This document shows, piece by piece, positions 59,056 to 64,000 of a stretch of 64,000 bases of DNA. Positions within the stretch are counted from its first letter, which is position 1. The number at the start of each line of letters is the position of its first letter. The notes beneath the pieces are model-generated. The model saw nothing but the letters and a program-made list of their open reading frames with translations. It was not told where the DNA came from and did not search any database. The translations under genes and the position numbers were made by a program. The DNA is from PMNU01 sp035479875 (GTDB lineage: Bacteria > Patescibacteriota > Saccharimonadia > Saccharimonadales > UBA4665), in contig DATIIH010000001.1 of NCBI GenBank assembly GCA_035479875.1, forward strand, positions 124,001-188,000, in the 5' to 3' direction.

Positions 59056-59127
59056 AAAACAAAATAAGAGCTCCTGAAGTGCTCTCCTTTATCGTACCGA
59101 CAGTGTGCCACGTGGTCACATGCAGCG

Positions 59128-59499
59128 TCAAGTCTTGGCGCGCCACCAATCTACCACCGATTGAGCAATTTCGGGTGTACAGCTTAGACGAATACGGTCG
59201 TATGTGAACGCGTCTTTCCTGAGGTTAATAACCAAAAGGCCGGGCTGGCGGAAGTGCACATACCAAAACTCTCGGCCACCGTGCAAGCCATAGTAGGTGC
59301 CAGCCAAAAAACGCCACGGAATGGCCGAACCCGGCGCACGCAAGTAGCCCCGGAAGTCTTGCATAAGGGGTAGTTCCGGAATGTAGTTAATCTCGGCGAT
59401 TGCAAAATGCGGAATTTGCAAATGGGTTTTAAGCGCCCACAAAATCTCCCAGCCTTCGAGTTTGATGGTGAGCTGATTGGGTTCGGGAATAAATTTCAT
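59128..59499 (-). CDS. PH-like domain protein, 123 aa
   Basis: A small protein with the strand pattern of bacterial PH-like families. LTIKLEGWEILWALKTHLQIP is followed by I..I.YIPELPLMQDFRGYLRAPGSAIP, then FLAGTYYGLHGGREFWYVHF and LLVINLRKDAFTYDRIRLS, closing with a helix (EIAQSVVDWW). The RAPG..IP and GREFWYV segments are typical of a widespread uncharacterised family. It is soluble; a role in membrane or protein binding is possible but unproven. Confidence 0.6.
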   Translation of the reverse strand: MKFIPEPNQLTIKLEGWEILWALKTHLQIPHFAIAEINYIPELPLMQDFRGYLRAPGSAIPWRFLAGTYYGLHGGREFWYVHFRQPGLLVINLRKDAFTYDRIRLSCTPEIAQSVVDWWRAKT

Positions 59500-59544
59500 A
59501 CTTCTAGTATAAATCTATTGGCTACGCTACTTCCGTAACTAATG

Positions 59545-61140
59545 TCACCGGCTGGATTTGACGATCTCGAGGATATCCGAGCCATATGTTTCGGCTTTTT
59601 TGGGGCCAAAGCCAGGCACGTCTAGCAGTTCTTTTTGGGTAGTCGGTTTGAGGCTGGCCAAGTGCTCCAAAGTTTTATCGTGAGCGACGATATATGGCGG
59701 CACACTGAGTTCCCTGGCCTTTTGCGTTCTCCAGGCACGCAGCGCTTCAAACAGCACGGGATCGGCCTTGGTGGCTGCTTCGCGCTTTTTAACTTCGGCC
59801 TCGTGAGCGCCGCTGGCCTCGTCCTCGTGCCACTTTTTGATGATCTTGGCGTGATCCTTGAGGGCCTGCTCGCTTTTAGCTCGCAACTCAGCGTCGATTT
59901 GCTTGGCTAGCGGGCTCACGCGCAGCGCCATACCATTTAGCCCATCCAGAATAAGATGTTTGAGGCTGCGCACACGGCTAAGCGCTACGTAGCCCATACC
60001 TTCTACGAAGGCACGAGATAAATCGATACGCGCGGCATCCAGCGTCATGCCCTGGCTCTTGTGCACGGTAATAGCCCAGGCTAAACGCAGCGGCAGTTGC
60101 ATGAGCTGGGCGCGGCGCTTGTCACCGTCCATGAGCTCCCACGTATCGGGACGGACAGTAATGGTGCGGCCATTTACGAGTTCTACCATCGGGTAATCGG
60201 TCCCTTTTTCGAAGCCCACTACACTACCTAGCGAACCATTGACGTAACTGCGGTCTTGGGCATTTTTGATGCACATCACCTGGGCGTTCTTTTTGAGCCT
60301 GAGCACTTCAGGTGCGAGGCACGAGCGCTGTAATTGCTCTACATAACTCTTTCCACCAGAGGTTTGCATGTGATATTCGTGAAGTTTACCGGGTAATTCG
60401 TCGAGCTCTTCATGGTTTACGGTGTCGACGTCGACATTTACAGTCAAAAGTCGCGTGCGTTTGGCAAAGGGATCGTCTACTGCCTGGCTACGAGCCCGCA
60501 ATGAGTTCAGCTGCGTGCGGGTTAAAAATCCAGCCCGGATGCCATTTAAAATTTGTGCATAATCGTGGTCGCTACTCTGTCGATATTGTTCTACAAGGTA
60601 GCACACAGTGAACACATTTTTTGTCCAAACCTCAGCTCCAACCACAAAACTGCCCTGCCGCGAATCGCTACGATTAACCGGCGGCAGCTGAAAAAAGTCA
60701 CCACACAAAATGACTTGCATGCCGCCAAATGGCTCATCATCACCACGGATTTTGCGTAGCATAAAGTCTATCATGTCGAGCCTGAAGTCGTGGAGCATGC
60801 TGATCTCGTCAATGATTAACACATCAGCTTTTTTAATGAGATCTTGGCGGGTCTTACCCATCTTGCCCGTCATATGCGCATCCACAAAATCATGCACGCC
60901 AATGCCGGACCAGGCATGAATGGTGGTGCCATTTAAGTGTGTAGCCGCGAGGCCGGTCGTCGCTGTTACGGCTACGTGCTGCCCGCGCTTGCGCGCGCGA
61001 GAAATAAACTTATTGAGCACGTAGGTTTTGCCCGTGCCGGCAGCGCCGGTTAGCAGCACTGACTTACCGGCTTCTAAAATAGCCAGAGCCTCATCCTGTG
61101 TCATGCCCTGCGGCAGTGTATCTGTTGTTCCCTCACTCAT
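59545..61140 (-). CDS. Pif1/RecD-like helicase with C-terminal HRDC domain
   Basis: A 531-residue SF1B helicase. Walker A (GAAGTGKT, near residue 35), TATTGLAATHLNG, VLIIDEISM (Walker B, near 110), CGDFFQLPP and the C-terminal WAITVHKSQGMTLD/YVALSRVRSL motifs are all present, as in Pif1. Residues from about 455 form an HRDC domain (LFEALRAWRTQKA...PPYIVAHDKTL...LDVPGFGPKKAETYG). HRDC usually helps RecQ and UvrD-type helicases bind DNA, so the fusion suggests a role in resolving unusual DNA structures. Confidence 0.92.
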   Translation of the reverse strand: MSEGTTDTLPQGMTQDEALAILEAGKSVLLTGAAGTGKTYVLNKFISRARKRGQHVAVTATTGLAATHLNGTTIHAWSGIGVHDFVDAHMTGKMGKTRQDLIKKADVLIIDEISMLHDFRLDMIDFMLRKIRGDDEPFGGMQVILCGDFFQLPPVNRSDSRQGSFVVGAEVWTKNVFTVCYLVEQYRQSSDHDYAQILNGIRAGFLTRTQLNSLRARSQAVDDPFAKRTRLLTVNVDVDTVNHEELDELPGKLHEYHMQTSGGKSYVEQLQRSCLAPEVLRLKKNAQVMCIKNAQDRSYVNGSLGSVVGFEKGTDYPMVELVNGRTITVRPDTWELMDGDKRRAQLMQLPLRLAWAITVHKSQGMTLDAARIDLSRAFVEGMGYVALSRVRSLKHLILDGLNGMALRVSPLAKQIDAELRAKSEQALKDHAKIIKKWHEDEASGAHEAEVKKREAATKADPVLFEALRAWRTQKARELSVPPYIVAHDKTLEHLASLKPTTQKELLDVPGFGPKKAETYGSDILEIVKSSR

Positions 61141-61178
61141 TGCCGCCCCATTGTAGCAGTACGTGCTTAAAAAGCCAG

Positions 61179-61778
61179 CTACAATTCACGTAATTCTGCG
61201 GGCGCGCCGCTGAGCCTGCGATGCGGACTCCACGTGATAGCGGCTGCACAAGAGAGGTTACTGAGCAGAATGTACACTGGGTATGCGAGCGAGTCTGCAC
61301 TCAAATGCGCGGCCGCAAAAACGGTGGCAGTCGCCGCCAGAAAGCACATCACAAAGGTAATCCGTGTTTCCTCGTGTGGTGCCTGCCACGAATGCTTGAT
61401 AGTTGGGATGCTACCGACGAGATCGATGGTAATACTCGCGATGATGGCAATCATCGGTGAGTTAAATAACAACCACAGCCCTATGCCTACGAACGCACCT
61501 ACCTGACAGACAATGTCGAGCGGCTCGAATGAGCGGTCGCCGTACTTAAGGCCAACCAGGACGATACTAAATGTGCCGAGAAAATCAAACAGAGTGAGCA
61601 TGCCGTTCGCCACTTGATGCTGAGCGAATGATCCAGCACAGGCGATGCCGATGAGCAACGACCATGTAAACCAGGACACGATGCGCGGCTTTGTTTTGCC
61701 GCGCACAACTTCGATGGCATACGGAACCGCCGAACCGAACGCCAATGCGCTGCTCAATATAATTAATAGCGTCTTCAC
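61179..61778 (-). CDS. Polytopic membrane protein, 199 aa
   Basis: Not recognised. Six or seven hydrophobic segments fill most of the protein, with YAIEVVRGKTKPRIVSWFTW in a loop near the N-terminus. This pattern is seen in PQ-loop-like or SemiSWEET-related proteins, but no PQ motif is evident. The start is GTG at 61778, 9 nt after the DUF1761 gene, so the two are probably co-transcribed. Confidence 0.65.
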   Translation of the reverse strand: MKTLLIILSSALAFGSAVPYAIEVVRGKTKPRIVSWFTWSLLIGIACAGSFAQHQVANGMLTLFDFLGTFSIVLVGLKYGDRSFEPLDIVCQVGAFVGIGLWLLFNSPMIAIIASITIDLVGSIPTIKHSWQAPHEETRITFVMCFLAATATVFAAAHLSADSLAYPVYILLSNLSCAAAITWSPHRRLSGAPAELREL

Positions 61779-61787
61779 CGTTATATA

Positions 61788-62207
61788 TTACGGTTTGAAG
61801 AGGCCAATAACAAAGCCCATCGCCAAAAGCGACACCAAGCGATTAGCCGCGTTCATGGCTGTGAGCTTCCAGGGCTTTTGCTCAAAGCTGTTGTGGATCA
61901 CCAAGGTGGTAGCCGAGATGCCCAGCCAGACCCACAGCGCGGTCTCTACGGAGTCCATCATAAACGAGTGCTTAAAGAAGGCGTTGGCCATGAACGCCAG
62001 CATGGCGAGCGTCCAGCTGGTGAGCAGCACGCTGATCACCGTGGCCACCATCGGGCCGGCCATTCCCTTCTTCATTTTGGCGTCGTTTAAACCGGCAAGC
62101 TCCATCCAGGTGTTGCCAAACACCCCGCGCGAGTACCACACAAACCCAATAACCATGGCTGCTACCGCCGCCAAAATGACGCCGAGCCAGTTAACTTCTA
62201 CACTCAT
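61788..62207 (-). CDS. DUF1761 membrane protein
   Basis: About 139 residues. The sequence VNWLGVILAAVAAMVIGFVWYS...FGNTWMELAGL near the start and HNSFEQKPWKLTAMNAANRL near the end match the DUF1761 family, a four-helix membrane protein of unknown function. ATG 62207 follows GAGGG; the frame is open to 62228. It lies 73 nt after the DUF4868 gene on the same strand. Confidence 0.8.
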   Translation of the reverse strand: MSVEVNWLGVILAAVAAMVIGFVWYSRGVFGNTWMELAGLNDAKMKKGMAGPMVATVISVLLTSWTLAMLAFMANAFFKHSFMMDSVETALWVWLGISATTLVIHNSFEQKPWKLTAMNAANRLVSLLAMGFVIGLFKP

Positions 62208-62280
62208 AGTTGTTGCCCTCCCGAGCATTAATATGCCTACAGTATGCGCTTAAATCCGCCGGGTCGTCTAGAGAGATATC

Positions 62281-63360
62281 TTAGGCGCCCTTGGCGAGCA
62301 GCATATCGCCGCCCATATCGGTGTCGGCGGGTTTGAGCAGCCGCTTTTTGATGATCTCGTAGCGCTCGCCGGTGAGTTGCGACTCCATGTAGTCGTCGTT
62401 AAGCAAGTTCACAAACTTGGTAAGGTCTTTGGCATTCATGATGATAATCGCGCCGTTGTCGTCGAGCATGAGGTCCACGCCAATTTCTTCGGCGTGGTCC
62501 ATAATTTGGTCTTGGGTGAGCTGGCCAATTTCAAGATTTTGCAGTTTGTTAATGAGCGCCTTATTGCCGGACACCGCCGATTGCAGGTCGATGCCATCGG
62601 CAAAACTAAGCTTGTAGTGCTCTTCTATTTCGCGCACGCGGCGCTCGGCGATGCTATTTTTGCGCGCGTCGTAGCTAAACAGGCGGTCGAGCTTAGCTTG
62701 GTTAAACACATATAAATCTTGCTCCAAAATGAGCATGTGGGCTTCTGCTGGAATCTTGAGCGCTGCGGCTTGGAACGGCTTAAAAATCTTGCCGGTGGCC
62801 ATCCAAGTGCCGTCACCCTTGAGCATCTGACCACCACTTAGCGCTTTGGCGATATAAAACGGCTCTTTGAGTTTGGGGTGTGTGACGCGCACCAGCGCGC
62901 CTTTAATGCGGCGGAGGTCGTGGTCTTCGTCATTAAATAACTCGATTTCTTGCTCGGCACTGCGCACCCAGTACATCACTTCTTTTAGTTTTTCGACACG
63001 CTTCCATGGCACGCGGTGCAAGACACCCTGCTCGGCTTCGCCGTCCTCATAGGTGTGCACCACCATGCCGTGTTCGGCGCCATCAAGCACGTAATCTAAG
63101 GTGTTATCGATGAACAGTGGCTGCAACTGTTTGTCGAGCGCAGGATCGAGCTTGGTGCGGTACACCACGTTGTTCTTGTTAATCCAAAACAGCTCGAGTT
63201 TTAACTCTTCTTTATATTCAAAAAGGTTGTTGGCCCAGGCAAAGACGTCGCTTTCTTGGTACTCAGGATCATTATCTGCCAAAACGTCGCTGGGCGCGTC
63301 TTGTTTGGTAAGCGGGGCTGGTGTGGGTGTTAGAGGAGTTTCTTCTGGCATACCCATCAT
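62281..63360 (-). CDS. DUF4868 (KwaB-like) protein, 359 aa
   Basis: Soluble. A central segment LILEQDLYVFNQAKLDRLFSYDARKNSIAERRVREIEEHY (read in parts) and the C-terminal KFVNLLNDDYMESQLTGERYEIIKKR closely resemble the DUF4868 domain of KwaB, the cytoplasmic partner of KwaA in the Kiwa anti-phage system. KwaA, a small membrane protein, is not recognised here, but the DUF1761 and 61179 membrane proteins follow on the same strand. It may be an orphan or a variant system. The match was made by eye. Confidence 0.6.
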   Translation of the reverse strand: MMGMPEETPLTPTPAPLTKQDAPSDVLADNDPEYQESDVFAWANNLFEYKEELKLELFWINKNNVVYRTKLDPALDKQLQPLFIDNTLDYVLDGAEHGMVVHTYEDGEAEQGVLHRVPWKRVEKLKEVMYWVRSAEQEIELFNDEDHDLRRIKGALVRVTHPKLKEPFYIAKALSGGQMLKGDGTWMATGKIFKPFQAAALKIPAEAHMLILEQDLYVFNQAKLDRLFSYDARKNSIAERRVREIEEHYKLSFADGIDLQSAVSGNKALINKLQNLEIGQLTQDQIMDHAEEIGVDLMLDDNGAIIIMNAKDLTKFVNLLNDDYMESQLTGERYEIIKKRLLKPADTDMGGDMLLAKGA

Positions 63361-63396
63361 TCTAACGTAGCTGTCAGCGAAAAACTGCTGTAAAAA

Positions 63397-63963
63397 TTAT
63401 GAGCCAAGACCAACGTCAAATGCCGCGGTCTGGCTGAGGGCGAGGCCGACGGCTGCGTTTACGGTGTGTTTACGAAAGCATTGGCCGGCTAGGCGAGCAT
63501 ACTCACCTGCAGGATCGCGCGAAAACGGGTCTTGATCGGCACCAACGCGTCCAAGCAAGTCGAGGGCGGTTATCACCCAATCACGCCCATCCCATGCCTC
63601 TCTGCTCTCTGTCGGCGCTGGCGTGGCCGGATACGAACAGACCCGCCGCCCAGCGGCCAAGTCGACGAGGTGGATAGCTTCGGGCTCCACACTATACTGA
63701 TAGCATAGGCCGGTGAGGCAACACGACGCCGTATCTGGCGCTGAGGCGCTCCGCGGGATATCCGCATCCCAGCCAACAAAAGGCGTATGGTAGTGACTGC
63801 TCAGTAGCATACGCTTTACATTAGTCGCTAACACACTGGCCACGAGCATGCCTGCCGCCGGCGCATCTGGGCCTGGCAAGTCTACCATGCCAACGCAGAT
63901 TCCTCCATTGTTGCGGGCAACCACCGGCCCTTCTCTTCTGTCGGTGTCAAAGAGTACTCGCAT
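63397..63963 (-). CDS. Hypothetical protein, possibly extending past the window
   Basis: Not recognised. The frame stays open to the right edge of the window, so the true start may lie outside; ATG 63963 (MRVLFDTDRREG) is the first likely start inside. The product is soluble with several cysteines (TASCCLTGLCYQYS). It resembles the acidic hypothetical proteins elsewhere in the window. It ends 36 nt before the DUF4868 start. Confidence 0.45.
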   Translation of the reverse strand: MRVLFDTDRREGPVVARNNGGICVGMVDLPGPDAPAAGMLVASVLATNVKRMLLSSHYHTPFVGWDADIPRSASAPDTASCCLTGLCYQYSVEPEAIHLVDLAAGRRVCSYPATPAPTESREAWDGRDWVITALDLLGRVGADQDPFSRDPAGEYARLAGQCFRKHTVNAAVGLALSQTAAFDVGLGS

Positions 63964-64000
63964 CTTCGCCGTAATATCCGGAGCTAAAAGCGGCGGCAAC

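Noticed and set aside
62281..63360. Complete Kiwa system
   Set aside because: No KwaA-like protein could be recognised; the following membrane proteins match DUF1761 and an unknown family, so only a KwaB-like component is claimed.
1..64000. CRISPR array, IS element or prophage
   Set aside because: No regularly spaced direct repeats, transposase, integrase or phage structural genes were seen.
1..64000. Alternative genetic code with TGA as glycine
   Set aside because: TGA ends several genes exactly at start-stop overlaps (ATGA at 8583 and 8978, GTGA at 24432), so it is used as stop.

Overview
The window looks like a chromosome segment of a Patescibacteria/CPR bacterium, most probably Candidatus Saccharibacteria (TM7). 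The reasons are a complete type IV pilus/competence locus next to a thin gene complement, a sigma-70 region 4 protein fused to a HARE winged helix, a compact dcw cluster with short FtsQ/FtsL/MraZ and no mur ligases, a TopA with Toprim-C repeats, and many lineage-specific acidic proteins. TGA clearly serves as a stop codon (for example in ATGA and GTGA gene overlaps), so the code is standard and not the Gracilibacteria code. There is no rRNA, IS element, integrase or CRISPR array. One tRNA is present, tRNA-Glu(CTC).

Layout. 0-3.8 kb: secreted and anchored proteins (one an HExxH metallopeptidase) and a CheY-like regulator. 3.9-10.7 kb: pilus operon with PilB, PilC, four minor-pilin-like proteins and a short PilM-like protein, then two tandem major prepilins behind their own promoter. 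10.7-21.9 kb: small, mostly hypothetical genes, including DUF2277, a choice-of-anchor/DUF642-like secreted protein, a YbaK editing protein, a HAD phosphatase, a winged-helix NUDIX protein and a J-domain protein with a partner. 21.9-29.5 kb: an accessory cluster with PAPS synthesis, a sulfotransferase, an alpha-oxoamine synthase, a free-standing adenylation domain, a SAM methyltransferase-like protein and an MTA/SAH nucleosidase. 29.6-46.5 kb: NUDIX, tRNA-Glu, a histidine kinase/response regulator pair, an RsuA/RluB-type pseudouridine synthase, Der, Pth, a structured RNA candidate, DprA, TopA and the sigma4-HARE protein. 46.5-47.2 kb: a noncoding zone with a dif-like site where transcription converges. 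47.2-56.2 kb: the dcw cluster on the minus strand (mraZ, rsmH, a 28-residue ORF, ftsL-like, ftsI, mraY, ftsW, murG, ftsQ). 56.2-64 kb: RadC, a Pif1-type helicase with HRDC, DUF1761 and a DUF4868 (KwaB-like) protein.

How it works together. PilB/PilC/prepilins plus DprA and RadC fit pilus-mediated DNA uptake and recombination. The most unusual part is the 21.9-29.5 kb cluster. ATP sulfurylase fused to APS kinase would supply PAPS to the adjacent sulfotransferase. The oxoamine synthase and the amino-acid-type adenylation domain could build the acceptor, and the nucleosidase would clear the SAM by-product. This predicts a sulfated small molecule or lipid, which is unexpected for a reduced episymbiont. 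The other strong candidate for something undescribed is a roughly 340-nt structured RNA upstream of dprA. Several genes have a TATAAT-type box only 6-8 nt before the start codon, so leaderless mRNAs look common.
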